From: QYOJ01 sp964642545
Lineage (GTDB): Bacteria > Bacteroidota > Bacteroidia > Bacteroidales > FEN-979
DNA: 53,296 nucleotides
NCBI GenBank assembly: GCA_964642545.1
Contig: CAZXQU010000015.1
Span: 1-53,296 of the forward strand
Reading direction: 5' to 3'
The translations under genes were made by a program, and so were the position numbers. Every line of letters begins with the position of its first letter. The first letter of the stretch is position 1. A model generated the notes under the pieces. It ran no database searches and was not told where the DNA came from. It was given only the letters and a program-made list of their open reading frames with translations. Below are positions 42,958 through 51,492 of the stretch, one piece after another.

Positions 42958-43893
42958 ATGCATCGAACACTCTTTTTGCTTCTCCTGATTGTTGGAAGCT
43001 CTATTGCTCTACTGTTTGCTCCTTCTACTCACCTTTCTGCACAAAACAACCTGGTTATTGAGGAGACCGAGCTGGAGTTAAAAGCGTTGTTCGACACGAT
43101 TCATGGATCTTTCGACGATAATGAACGGATCGAATCGGGCATCATCTTTTCAGCAAAGTTGCACAAGGCTTTAACCCTGGATGGTTCATTTGAGTATCCT
43201 TTTTCTCATTTACCAAATCTGTCAAAAGTGACCTCATCGGATGAAAGAGTCCGGATCTATACCTGGAACATTCCACTCCATTCGGGAATGAATAAGTTTT
43301 ATGGGATTATCCAATTCCATCCAACGACTTCAGATTCGCTGGTTGTTATTGACTTAGCGGATCAGTTTGAAATGATTTCACTTCCTGACCAGGAGGTCCT
43401 TTCTCCGGAAAAATGGTATGGCGCAATTTATTATAAGGCGATCAAACAGCAAACGTTGCATGGGCAGGTATTTTATACGCTTCTCGGGTGGCGGGGAGAG
43501 AATATGCTGGTGACATCCCGCCTTATTGATATCCTCACAATAACACCTTCAAGGGATCTCCGTTTCGGCAAAACGGTGTTTTGTGATTTTGCTGAAAACA
43601 GACCAGCCCGTATCATTTTTCGGTACAATGCCAACGTAACAATGTCCCTCCGATATGAAGAACAATCGATAGTTGCCAGCAAGAAGTGGAATTCGCGGCG
43701 CAAAGAATTCACGTATAAAACGGAAAAGGCATGGCTGATCGTTTGTGATAGACTTATTCCTTCAAATCCGGAAATGGAGGGGCAATATGAATACTATATG
43801 CCGGCCGGGGATGTGATGGATGGGTTCATTTTCAAGGATGGCTGCTGGAAATTTATAAAAAAAATTGATGCCCGGAATCCGGAAAAAAAATAA
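42958..43893 (+). CDS. Exported protein of unknown function
   Basis: A 311-residue protein from ATG 42958 with a signal peptide (MHRTLFLLLLIVGSSIALLFAP...). Frames reaching back to 42856 would overlap the luxC-like gene and lack a signal. I do not recognise a family. Visible features are FHPTTSDSLVVIDLADQ (about 125-141), TLLGWRGENMLVTSRLIDIL (about 180-199) and a C-terminal EGQYEYYMPAGDVMDGFIF stretch, a pattern suggesting a beta-rich periplasmic or outer-membrane-associated domain. It precedes serC by 138 bases, which has its own promoter. Confidence 0.75.
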   Translation: MHRTLFLLLLIVGSSIALLFAPSTHLSAQNNLVIEETELELKALFDTIHGSFDDNERIESGIIFSAKLHKALTLDGSFEYPFSHLPNLSKVTSSDERVRIYTWNIPLHSGMNKFYGIIQFHPTTSDSLVVIDLADQFEMISLPDQEVLSPEKWYGAIYYKAIKQQTLHGQVFYTLLGWRGENMLVTSRLIDILTITPSRDLRFGKTVFCDFAENRPARIIFRYNANVTMSLRYEEQSIVASKKWNSRRKEFTYKTEKAWLIVCDRLIPSNPEMEGQYEYYMPAGDVMDGFIFKDGCWKFIKKIDARNPEKK

Positions 43894-43936
43894 TCTTTCA
43901 ACCGCTGGAACGCTTGCTTTTACCTCAAAAATATTA

Positions 43937-43944
43937 TATTTTTG
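43937..43944 (+). promoter_or_regulatory. Promoter of the serC operon
   Basis: TATTTTTG with a TTG at 43914-43916, 20 bases apart. Expected transcript start near 43950, giving a leader of about 80 bases before serC. Confidence 0.55.
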
Positions 43945-44031
43945 ATCTCTTGAGAATTTTAGGAAACCAACAATATTTGGCTTAATATTGCATCATCTTT
44001 TAGTGTTAAATAATTATCAAATCTCATCTTT

Positions 44032-45102
44032 ATGAAAAAGCATAATTTTAACGCAGGTCCCTCTATTCTTCCGAGAATTGCTGTGGAAAACTCTGCCAAA
44101 GCTATCCTTGACCTCAACGGAAGCGGCCTGTCACTCCTTGAGATCTCGCATCGGCACAAAGATTTTCAAGTAATTATAGATGAAGCCGTGGCCTTGTTTA
44201 AAGAATTATTGAATATCCCTGAAGGATATCATGTTCTCTTCCTTGGAGGAGGAGCAAGTACTCAATTCGTGATGGCACCTTACAATCTCCTGCAATCGAA
44301 GGCTGCCTACCTGGAGACCGGTGTATGGGCTAAAAAGGCGATCAAAGAGGCAAAAATATTTGGGGAAGTCAACGTGGTCGGATCTTCGGCTGATAAGAAT
44401 TTCAGCTATATCCCTACAGGCTACACAGTTCCTGCTGATGCTGACTATTTCCACATTACTACCAACAATACGATTTACGGAACTGAGATCAAATATGACA
44501 TCGATTCGCCTGTTACACTGGTAGCAGATATGTCGTCCGATATTCTTAGCCGTCCGGTCAATGTCAGCAAATACGGCCTGATATATGGCGGAGCACAGAA
44601 GAATCTTGGCCCGGCTGGTGTGACGTTTGTCATCATCCGTGAAGATATCCTTGGAAAAGTTGACCGGAAAATTCCTTCGATGCTTGATTACAAGATCCAG
44701 ATCGACAACGAGTCGATGTTCAACACCCCTCCCTGTTTTGCCATTTACACCTGCATGGAAACCCTGAGATGGATCAAAGGGTTGGGTGGTCTTTCAACTA
44801 TCCAGGCCATGAATGAAAAAAAAGCAAAACTACTCTACGATGCCATTGATAACAGTAGTATGTTTGTTGGAACCGCCGCTGTTAAAGACAGGTCTTTGAT
44901 GAATATCTGCTTTGTTATGAAGGAGGAATACAAAGAGAAGGAGGATGCCTTTATGGAGTTTGCAAAGAGCAAAGGTATGATTGGAATCAAGGGACACCGT
45001 TCGGTTGGAGGCTTCCGGGCTTCAACTTACAATGCCCTCCCGATTGAAAGCGTACAGGCCCTTGTCGACTGTATGCATGAGTTTGAAAATGAAAACCTAT
45101 GA
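44032..45102 (+). CDS. serC: Phosphoserine aminotransferase
   Basis: A 356-residue PLP aminotransferase converting 3-phosphohydroxypyruvate to phosphoserine. It opens MKKHNFNAGPSILP, the SerC signature. PLP Lys190 lies in YGGAQKNLGPAG, with STQFVMAP (76-83) for phosphate and HRSVGGFRASTYNA at the C-terminus. It overlaps serA by 4 bases (ATGA), so the two serine genes are coupled. Confidence 0.96.
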   Translation: MKKHNFNAGPSILPRIAVENSAKAILDLNGSGLSLLEISHRHKDFQVIIDEAVALFKELLNIPEGYHVLFLGGGASTQFVMAPYNLLQSKAAYLETGVWAKKAIKEAKIFGEVNVVGSSADKNFSYIPTGYTVPADADYFHITTNNTIYGTEIKYDIDSPVTLVADMSSDILSRPVNVSKYGLIYGGAQKNLGPAGVTFVIIREDILGKVDRKIPSMLDYKIQIDNESMFNTPPCFAIYTCMETLRWIKGLGGLSTIQAMNEKKAKLLYDAIDNSSMFVGTAAVKDRSLMNICFVMKEEYKEKEDAFMEFAKSKGMIGIKGHRSVGGFRASTYNALPIESVQALVDCMHEFENENL

Positions 45103-46022
45103 TAAAAGTACTGATTGCCACAGATAAACCCTTTGCCCCTGTTGCCGTAAAAGGTATTCGGGAGGTGGTGGAAGAAGCAGGGTTTGAACTCAGACTACTG
45201 GAGGGTTACACCACAAAGGAGGAACTCCTCAATGCAGTAAACGATGCCGATGCCATGATCGTCAGAAGTGATATCGTTGATAAAGATGTCATTGATGCCG
45301 GCACCAAACTTAAAATTGTTGTCCGTGCAGGAGCAGGATACGACAACGTCGACCTGGCGGCATCAACAGAAAAAGGTGTTGTTGTGATGAACACTCCCGG
45401 ACAAAATTCCAATGCTGTAGCCGAGTTGGCTCTTGGAATGATGACCTACTATGCAAGAGGCTTTTTCAATGGTAAATCCGGAACTGAACTGAAAGGGAAG
45501 ACCCTTGGCATTCATGCATATGGCTACGTTGGCAAAAATGTTGCCCGGATAGCAAAAGGTTTTGGAATGGATGTTTATGCATTTGACCCCTTCATTCCGA
45601 AAGAGGAGATTGAAAACGACGGAGTGAAATGGGTTGGCACTGTTGAAGAACTTTACAAAACTTGCCAGTATATCTCCCTGCATATTCCCGCAAATGCAAA
45701 CACGAAAGGCACTATTAACTATTCCTTGCTTTCACTGATGCCAAAAAAGGGAGTTCTGGTGAACACAGCCAGGGCTGAGGTGATCAATGAAGCGGATCTT
45801 CTGACCATCTTTGCCAAACGTGAGGATATTGCCTATCTCTCTGATGTTGCGCCTGCTAACCTTGCAGATTTTAAGGATACGTATGCATCAAGATTTTTTT
45901 GTACACCTAAAAAAATGGGCGCTCAAACTCAGGAAGCCAATGTCAATGCTGGAATTGCGGCAGCTAAACAGATTGTTTCATTTATCAATCATGGAGACAA
46001 AACTTTCCAGGTAAATAAATAA
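45099..46022 (+). CDS. serA: D-3-phosphoglycerate dehydrogenase, short type without ACT domain
   Basis: A 307-residue dehydrogenase for the first step of serine synthesis. It has the short form without regulatory ACT or ASB domains (type III). Arg76-region VVRAGAGYDNVD and Arg225 (NTARAEV) are kept, and the cofactor loop reads GIHAYGYVGKN (137-147). The usual catalytic Glu (TEP) is replaced by Asn-region SDVAPANLADF, and the usual TPHIG His by Lys in CTPKKMGAQT (Lys271/272). From memory, the same Lys replacement is seen in Bacteroidales and Entamoeba PGDH. It overlaps serC by 4 bases. Confidence 0.92.
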   Translation: MIKVLIATDKPFAPVAVKGIREVVEEAGFELRLLEGYTTKEELLNAVNDADAMIVRSDIVDKDVIDAGTKLKIVVRAGAGYDNVDLAASTEKGVVVMNTPGQNSNAVAELALGMMTYYARGFFNGKSGTELKGKTLGIHAYGYVGKNVARIAKGFGMDVYAFDPFIPKEEIENDGVKWVGTVEELYKTCQYISLHIPANANTKGTINYSLLSLMPKKGVLVNTARAEVINEADLLTIFAKREDIAYLSDVAPANLADFKDTYASRFFCTPKKMGAQTQEANVNAGIAAAKQIVSFINHGDKTFQVNK

Positions 46023-46029
46023 TAGTTTG

Positions 46030-46037
46030 TATATTCG
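46030..46037 (+). promoter_or_regulatory. Weak -7-like element for the four-helix-bundle gene
   Basis: TATATTCG is a one-base variant (TTCG) of TAnnTTTG, 21 bases before ATG 46058. No -33 TTG in position; it may be chance. Confidence 0.2.
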
Positions 46038-46057
46038 CCTAACAAATCCTCCAGTCT

Positions 46058-46483
46058 ATGGAACGCGAGCAGGACAAGCCTACTACCTTTTTCAGGTTCG
46101 AAGATCTTAGAATCTATCACAAATCCCTTGATTATATCAACTGGCTCTATTCCCTTGCCGCTTCGGTTCAGGAAGAGCCTCTTGTTAAATCGTTCTTTGA
46201 CCGTTTTCTGGCTTCGGCACACGGTATTACATTGAATATTGCCGAAGGGTCATCCCGCAATAAAAGTCAGTTTGTCTACTATTTAAAGATGGCTAAAAGC
46301 TCTGTAAGAGAGTGCGTTGTATTATCTACTATAGGTCAAACAAGGGCATTTATCAATGAAGCTGATTTTGAATACTCAAAAAATCAGCTGATGGAGATGA
46401 CAAAGATGATTGGAGCGCTAATCGGAAGTTTACAGCGCAGTGTAAAAGCCAGTGATTCCGAAATGGAAGATGACCTGGACTAA
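46058..46483 (+). CDS. Four-helix-bundle protein (23S rRNA intervening-sequence type)
   Basis: A 141-residue all-helical protein. FEDLRIYHKSLDYINWLYSL near the start, NIAEGSSRNKSQFVYYLKMA and SSVRECVV in the middle are the marks of the IVP/S23 family, first seen inside 23S rRNA intervening sequences but common as free-standing genes in Bacteroidota. Function is not established; a nucleic-acid or RNA-binding role is assumed. Here it sits between serA (35 bases before) and DUF1015 (12 bases after), which are normally neighbours, so it is probably an insertion. No rRNA is near. Confidence 0.88.
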   Translation: MEREQDKPTTFFRFEDLRIYHKSLDYINWLYSLAASVQEEPLVKSFFDRFLASAHGITLNIAEGSSRNKSQFVYYLKMAKSSVRECVVLSTIGQTRAFINEADFEYSKNQLMEMTKMIGALIGSLQRSVKASDSEMEDDLD

Positions 46484-46495
46484 TTTTTTTATTTT

Positions 46496-47743
46496 ATGGC
46501 TATTTTAAAAGCATTCAAGGGACTGCGGCCACCGTCAGAGATTGCAAAGGATTTGGCTTCCCGTCCCTATGATGTACTGAATTCAAAAGAAGCTCGGGCA
46601 GAAGCCGAAGGCAACACCTATTCATTGTTACACATTATCAAACCAGAAATTGATCTGTCCACTGACTTGGATGAGCACGACCCTCAGGTTTACGAAAAAG
46701 CGAAAGAGAACCTTGATCTCTTCAGAGAAAATAGGTGGCTTGTTGAGGATGACAAAGAGAGGCTGTATATCTATGCTCAAACCATGAACGGCAAAACACA
46801 ATATGGAATTGTGGGATGCGCCGGTGTAGATGATTATCTCAATGGAATTATTAAAAAACATGAGCTGACCCGCCACGAAAAGGAAGAAGACCGCATGAAA
46901 CATGTCCGAATCACCAATGCCAACATGGAGCCTGTCTTTTTCACATACCCTGCAGTTAAGGAGATCGACGCAACGATTGATGCATACGTAAAGGCGAATC
47001 CTCCAATCTATGACTTTATCGCTATTGATGGCATCGGGCATCACTTCTGGGTAATCGAAGATGATGCTACAAGAGACAAGATCATTGCCCTGTTTAAAGA
47101 GATTCCTTATACCTATGTCGCCGACGGCCATCACCGAACAGCTGCGGCTGCACTGGTTGGAAACGAAAAGAGAAAGCAAAATCCACACTATACGGGAGAC
47201 GAAGAGTTCAACTACTTTTTGGCTGTTCATTTCCCCGATGACCAACTTTCCATCATTGACTATAATCGGGTCGTTAAAGATCTGAACGGGCTCAGCAACG
47301 AAGAGTTCATGATGCAACTGGAGAAGGTCTTTGCAATTGGACCAAAAGGTTCTGACATTTTCAAACCTGACAGGCTTCACACATTTTCGATGTACCTCAA
47401 CGGACAATGGTTTTCTCTTACAGCGAAGCCTGGGACCTTTAATGACTCCGATCCCATCGGTGTTTTGGACGTGACAATCCTCTCCCAGTTAGTTTTGGAT
47501 AATATCCTCGGGATCAAAGATTTACGCACTGATAAGCGCATCGACTTTGTGGGTGGTATCAGGGGCCTTGGAGAACTTGTGAAGCGAGTTGATAGCGGTG
47601 AGATGAAAGTTGCATTCGCACTTTACCCGGTTTCCATGAAGCAGTTAATCGATATTGCTGATACAGGGAACATCATGCCACCAAAAACGACTTGGTTTGA
47701 GCCAAAACTGAGAAGTGGACTGGTTGTGCATTCGCTGGACTAA
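46496..47743 (+). CDS. DUF1015 family protein
   Basis: A 415-residue protein of DUF1015, a family without a settled function that regularly follows serC-serA in this phylum. It opens MAILKAFKGLRPPSEIAKDLASRPYDVL and has the ADGHHRTAAA motif (about 214-223), the strongest family signature, plus HEKTRHEKEEDRMKHV-type basic region. The link to serine metabolism is by context only. Its stop codon shares bases with the convergent LtaS-like gene (4-base overlap). Confidence 0.9.
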   Translation: MAILKAFKGLRPPSEIAKDLASRPYDVLNSKEARAEAEGNTYSLLHIIKPEIDLSTDLDEHDPQVYEKAKENLDLFRENRWLVEDDKERLYIYAQTMNGKTQYGIVGCAGVDDYLNGIIKKHELTRHEKEEDRMKHVRITNANMEPVFFTYPAVKEIDATIDAYVKANPPIYDFIAIDGIGHHFWVIEDDATRDKIIALFKEIPYTYVADGHHRTAAAALVGNEKRKQNPHYTGDEEFNYFLAVHFPDDQLSIIDYNRVVKDLNGLSNEEFMMQLEKVFAIGPKGSDIFKPDRLHTFSMYLNGQWFSLTAKPGTFNDSDPIGVLDVTILSQLVLDNILGIKDLRTDKRIDFVGGIRGLGELVKRVDSGEMKVAFALYPVSMKQLIDIADTGNIMPPKTTWFEPKLRSGLVVHSLD

Positions 47744-49599
47744 TCCTCTAGATATTCTTTAAATACTTCCTGCAGGTAGGCTTTTCCTTCAAGGACCAGT
47801 GTATCCTGACGTTTTTCGGAGGGTTCCATGAAGTAATACCCTCTACTATTCTTATCAAAAGAAAAGTATCCATCCGGTCGGATCCACCCTGAGCCATCTT
47901 CATTAGTGAAATAAGCAAAATCGGCCACATACGGGTTAAACAGATTTTTACTCCAATGAAACTGCTTTGCCGGAATGTCCAACTGGGTAAGTAATGTAGC
48001 TGGAATATCGTGTTGGTTTCCCATTTTACTCCAGGTAGTTCCCCTGAACTCCTCCTTAATCACATTCCCATAAAACAGCATCGGAATCCTATGATACTCT
48101 CTGGAGTGAGGATGCCAGTTGTAATAGGAGTTGTGGCTGTGGTCGGCCACGATAATAAAAAGGGTGCTATCGTACCAGGGTTTAGTGGCAACCTGATTAA
48201 AAAACTCGCCCAGGCAATGATCGGTATAAAGCGCTGCATTGATGTATTCACGCTCGTTGTCACCCCATTCCAGCGGTTTTTCATAGGGCTGGTCCCAGGG
48301 TGAATGGGTACTTACAGTGAATAGTGCTGCCAGGAAAGGTTGCTCTAACCCTTCGAGATCGTCGGCCATGTAGCCAAGTGTAAATTCATCGTGTATTCCT
48401 AGTTTCCCCTGAGGAAAACGATTGGGAAAATCGTATACCTCCATGATTTTCTGAAACCCATTATAATAGATATAGCCTTTTATATTCCCATAAATCAACT
48501 GGCCTCCAAAATAGAATGCTGTTGAATAGCCAACGTTTTGCAGCTCGCGGGAGAGACTTGGAACTTTCTTATATTTATCAGGTTGAACAGTAATACATGA
48601 AATCGGATGGGACGGGAACCCTCCAAAAATGGAAGCCATCCCCTGTTCGGAACGGGCCCCTGAGGCAAAAACATTCGTAAAGAGAATCCCCCCCTCCTGC
48701 AGTTTCCTGAACTCAGGTGTTATCCCCGGCTTGCCTCCAAGGTCTTCAATAAGGTCGGCCGACCAGCTCTCCAGGATCAATAGCACTACGTTTGGCCGAT
48801 GAACTGACAGAAATTTCACAGTTGTATCTTTCTCATTTTCATATATGCGAGCCACCATGGATTGAGCTATTGAATCCTCCATGAAGAGATACGGGTTCTG
48901 GTTGAAATTCTGAAGATTTTCAAATACACTGATATAGAGGTTGAAGACATTGTTTACAGAAGCGACATTCATTATGTTATTTTTTGAATAGATCGCCTCA
49001 CTCTGATTGATAGGAATTGCCTGAATCCCGCCTCGCATTCCAAGTACAAGTAAAACAGGTGTAACTATCAGAAAAGCAGGTGGGAACCACCATGTGCGCC
49101 GCACTTTCACCAGGTTGGGATAGAACCAGCTGACGTAAAGAAAAATTCCAACTCCACTCAAAATAAACAAAAGCAGCAATAGGATCAGAAAATCCCATGT
49201 GCCAGAAGAGTTATAGATCTCCCCAGGGTGGTTAAGGTACTTGATTACCTTGTAATTAAGTTTTGTTTTCCATTCACTATAAATCCCCATCTCCCCTATT
49301 GATGTGAGAGAATAGAATACAACCATTACTGCTGTGTAGATCTTATTGATGCTATTCATCCATCGGGGAGAATATACCGATTGGATGAGTAAAACAATGA
49401 ATGGTAGAACCATGAAGTAGCATGCTGTGGCTAAATCAAGTTTAAACGCTTGATAAGGGAGGACTAAAACTTCCTGAAATGGGATCTTCTCAATGCTGAT
49501 CAGTTGAAGATGATAAACAATAAAAACGATTCTCGTCAAATTGAAGAAAACGATCCAAAAGAGAAGTTGTCTGATGAAAGAGCCTAGAATCTGCTTCAT
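47740..49599 (-). CDS. LtaS/sulfatase-type membrane phosphotransferase
   Basis: A 619-residue protein with five membrane helices in the first 190 residues and an extracellular alkaline-phosphatase-superfamily domain. Metal and nucleophile positions: Glu277 (LILESWS), the nucleophile-site Ser317 in SGARSEQGMASIFGGFP, and the IIVADHSHNSYYNWHPHS metal loop. It resembles LtaS/OpgB-like phosphoglycerol transferases; Gram-negative Bacteroidota lack lipoteichoic acid, so a role in decorating glycans or lipids with phosphoglycerol or phosphoethanolamine is a guess. A TAAATTTG promoter lies upstream. Confidence 0.85.
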   Translation of the reverse strand: MKQILGSFIRQLLFWIVFFNLTRIVFIVYHLQLISIEKIPFQEVLVLPYQAFKLDLATACYFMVLPFIVLLIQSVYSPRWMNSINKIYTAVMVVFYSLTSIGEMGIYSEWKTKLNYKVIKYLNHPGEIYNSSGTWDFLILLLLLFILSGVGIFLYVSWFYPNLVKVRRTWWFPPAFLIVTPVLLVLGMRGGIQAIPINQSEAIYSKNNIMNVASVNNVFNLYISVFENLQNFNQNPYLFMEDSIAQSMVARIYENEKDTTVKFLSVHRPNVVLLILESWSADLIEDLGGKPGITPEFRKLQEGGILFTNVFASGARSEQGMASIFGGFPSHPISCITVQPDKYKKVPSLSRELQNVGYSTAFYFGGQLIYGNIKGYIYYNGFQKIMEVYDFPNRFPQGKLGIHDEFTLGYMADDLEGLEQPFLAALFTVSTHSPWDQPYEKPLEWGDNEREYINAALYTDHCLGEFFNQVATKPWYDSTLFIIVADHSHNSYYNWHPHSREYHRIPMLFYGNVIKEEFRGTTWSKMGNQHDIPATLLTQLDIPAKQFHWSKNLFNPYVADFAYFTNEDGSGWIRPDGYFSFDKNSRGYYFMEPSEKRQDTLVLEGKAYLQEVFKEYLED

Positions 49600-49612
49600 A
49601 GAATGGAAAAAG

Positions 49613-49620
49613 CAAATTTA
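49613..49620 (-). promoter_or_regulatory. Promoter of the LtaS-like gene
   Basis: Minus-strand TAAATTTG with a TTTG (minus strand, 49640-49643) 19 bases upstream. Expected transcript start is near 49608, just before ATG 49599. Confidence 0.6.
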
Positions 49621-49677
49621 GTTGATTGTTCGAAACGATCAAATCATTAATTTTGTTATATCTAAGCTCGGAATTTC

Positions 49678-50340
49678 ATGACCCTGAAAAAAAATCTTCA
49701 CCATCTGATGCTTGAAATTCCAACCGGAGTCAAACTGGTTGCCGTATCCAAAACACAGCAGGTTGAAACTATCCAGGCCTTGTATGATCTCGGTCAACGA
49801 ATGTTTGGAGAGAATAAAGTTCAGGAATTAGTGAACAAACAACCCCAGTTGCCGGAGGATATCAGGTGGCATTTCATTGGCCATCTCCAGCGAAACAAAG
49901 TGAAATTTGTCGTTCCAATCACATCCTTGATTCATAGTATCGACAGTTTTAGACTATTATGTGAGGTCAATAAAGAGGCTGCCAGGATTTCCAGGCGAAT
50001 AAATTGCCTCCTCCAGTTTCATATTGCTACAGAAGAAAACAAATTTGGTCTGGACTGGGAAGAGGCTGTAATTATGTTGACCTCTCCCGATTTTCCCGAA
50101 TTGAAGAATGTGGCCATTTGTGGTGTAATGGGGATGGCTACATTTACTGATAATCAAACGATAGTCAGGAAGGAATTTTGCCAGCTCAAAGTGATATTTG
50201 ATAGGCTTAAAGAGAGTTATTTCAAAGAATCTCCGGATTTCAAAGAGATCTCCATGGGCATGACGAGTGATTTCCGGATAGCTATTGAAGAGGGTAGCAC
50301 CCTGGTGAGGATAGGCACAATGTTATTTGGGTCCCGGTAA
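49678..50340 (+). CDS. YggS/PLPBP family PLP-binding protein
   Basis: A 220-residue PLP homeostasis protein. PLP Lys25 is in VAVSKTQQVE, with GENKVQEL (48-55) and HFIGHLQRNK (63-72) as signatures, and MGMTSDFRIAIEEGSTLVRIG at the C-terminus. It has no confirmed enzymatic activity in other bacteria and buffers PLP levels. The fold and motifs are complete and the length is normal. Confidence 0.93.
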   Translation: MTLKKNLHHLMLEIPTGVKLVAVSKTQQVETIQALYDLGQRMFGENKVQELVNKQPQLPEDIRWHFIGHLQRNKVKFVVPITSLIHSIDSFRLLCEVNKEAARISRRINCLLQFHIATEENKFGLDWEEAVIMLTSPDFPELKNVAICGVMGMATFTDNQTIVRKEFCQLKVIFDRLKESYFKESPDFKEISMGMTSDFRIAIEEGSTLVRIGTMLFGSR

Positions 50341-50373
50341 GGGAGCATTAAGACAACTCTAAACGATTGAAAC

Positions 50374-51492
50374 ATGGTAAGAGCATTATTTATTCAAGGA
50401 TTCCTGGTTCTGGCAACGGCTCTTTCCATATCCGCCCAGGTTTACCTTCCCAAAAAAGCCTACATGCATCTCGTAGGCAGAATTGATACAGATCAGGAGA
50501 TTATATTGAACCTTGTAAAAGTGAACGACAGTTTGTATGCCGACCTGGTCTTTCTGGGGAAAACATGTAATAATACGGTACTTTCAGGTAACGTAGATGA
50601 AGCGGGGAACTTCACCTTGAGGTATCCATTTTGCGATACGGGAATGGTTTTCAAGGGCCGTTTTATCACCCGTCAATCCCTGTCGGGAAATTATGAGTCG
50701 GTAGATGGAGAAGAGGTCCATCCCGTTGTGCTGGTTGAGAGTTACCCCGAAGGCTCAATTCCTTTATTGGCTTACTTTCATAAATTCTCCCATGATCTTG
50801 TCGAAAAACCTTCCTCTCCAAAGGCAGAGATCAGCCAATGCCTGATCATACCCGGCGAGTCGAGTAATCCGGTACTCTCCGACTCCATCCGTAGAGGGAT
50901 GATCTCTGATTTTACCGGAGACCAATACAGGGAGAAGGATCCGGATAAGGCAATCTCATCCATTCAGCAGCGGTTTATCAAGAATTATCTCTCAAGCAAT
51001 GAGTCGCTTTACGAAACCATGCCCGATGCAGGGAGCCTGAACTGGACCCTGCTGAAGTTCATGCATATTTTATACAATGACAACAATCTCCTCACCTACT
51101 ATCTTATCAACTATGCCTATACGGGTGGTGCTCATGGATTGGAGACACATGATTTTACCGTTGTCAGTATTGAAACTGGAAAGACCCTTTTGCTTAACGA
51201 CCTCTTTATCCCTGGTTTTGAAGCACAATTAACCCAACTTCTAACCCGGAAGTTGAAAGTCATGGTTGGGATAAATTATACTGAAAAGCTTTCTGACAAT
51301 GGTTTTTTTGTTGATGATATTGTTCCGAATACCAATTTCTATCTTACTTCAAACGGAATTGGTTTTGTATACAACCATTATGAAATTGCTCCATACCTTA
51401 ATGGCCCAACGGATATTTTTCTTCCATTTCACGAGATAAACAAAATTTTACTTGAAGATGGGCCTGCTGCCGTATTTCTAAAACGGCGCTGA
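50374..51492 (+). CDS. DUF3298/RsiV-like exported protein
   Basis: A 372-residue protein with a signal peptide (MVRALFIQGFLVLATALSISAQ). The C-terminal part (about 165-372) has NYAYTGGAHGLETHDFTVVS, DLFIPGFEAQL, TNFYLTSNGIGFVYNHYEIAPY and PFHEINKIL, the marks of DUF4163/DUF3298, which is the PdaC/RsiV-type domain. The N-terminal 150 residues form a separate beta-rich domain. No sigma factor gene is adjacent, so anti-sigma action is not supported. Function is unknown. It overlaps prmC in the convergent direction by 15 bases. Confidence 0.83.
   Translation: MVRALFIQGFLVLATALSISAQVYLPKKAYMHLVGRIDTDQEIILNLVKVNDSLYADLVFLGKTCNNTVLSGNVDEAGNFTLRYPFCDTGMVFKGRFITRQSLSGNYESVDGEEVHPVVLVESYPEGSIPLLAYFHKFSHDLVEKPSSPKAEISQCLIIPGESSNPVLSDSIRRGMISDFTGDQYREKDPDKAISSIQQRFIKNYLSSNESLYETMPDAGSLNWTLLKFMHILYNDNNLLTYYLINYAYTGGAHGLETHDFTVVSIETGKTLLLNDLFIPGFEAQLTQLLTRKLKVMVGINYTEKLSDNGFFVDDIVPNTNFYLTSNGIGFVYNHYEIAPYLNGPTDIFLPFHEINKILLEDGPAAVFLKRR

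Noticed and set aside
46628..47407. A 259-codon minus-strand frame inside DUF1015
   Set aside because: It is antisense to the conserved DUF1015 core and has no promoter.
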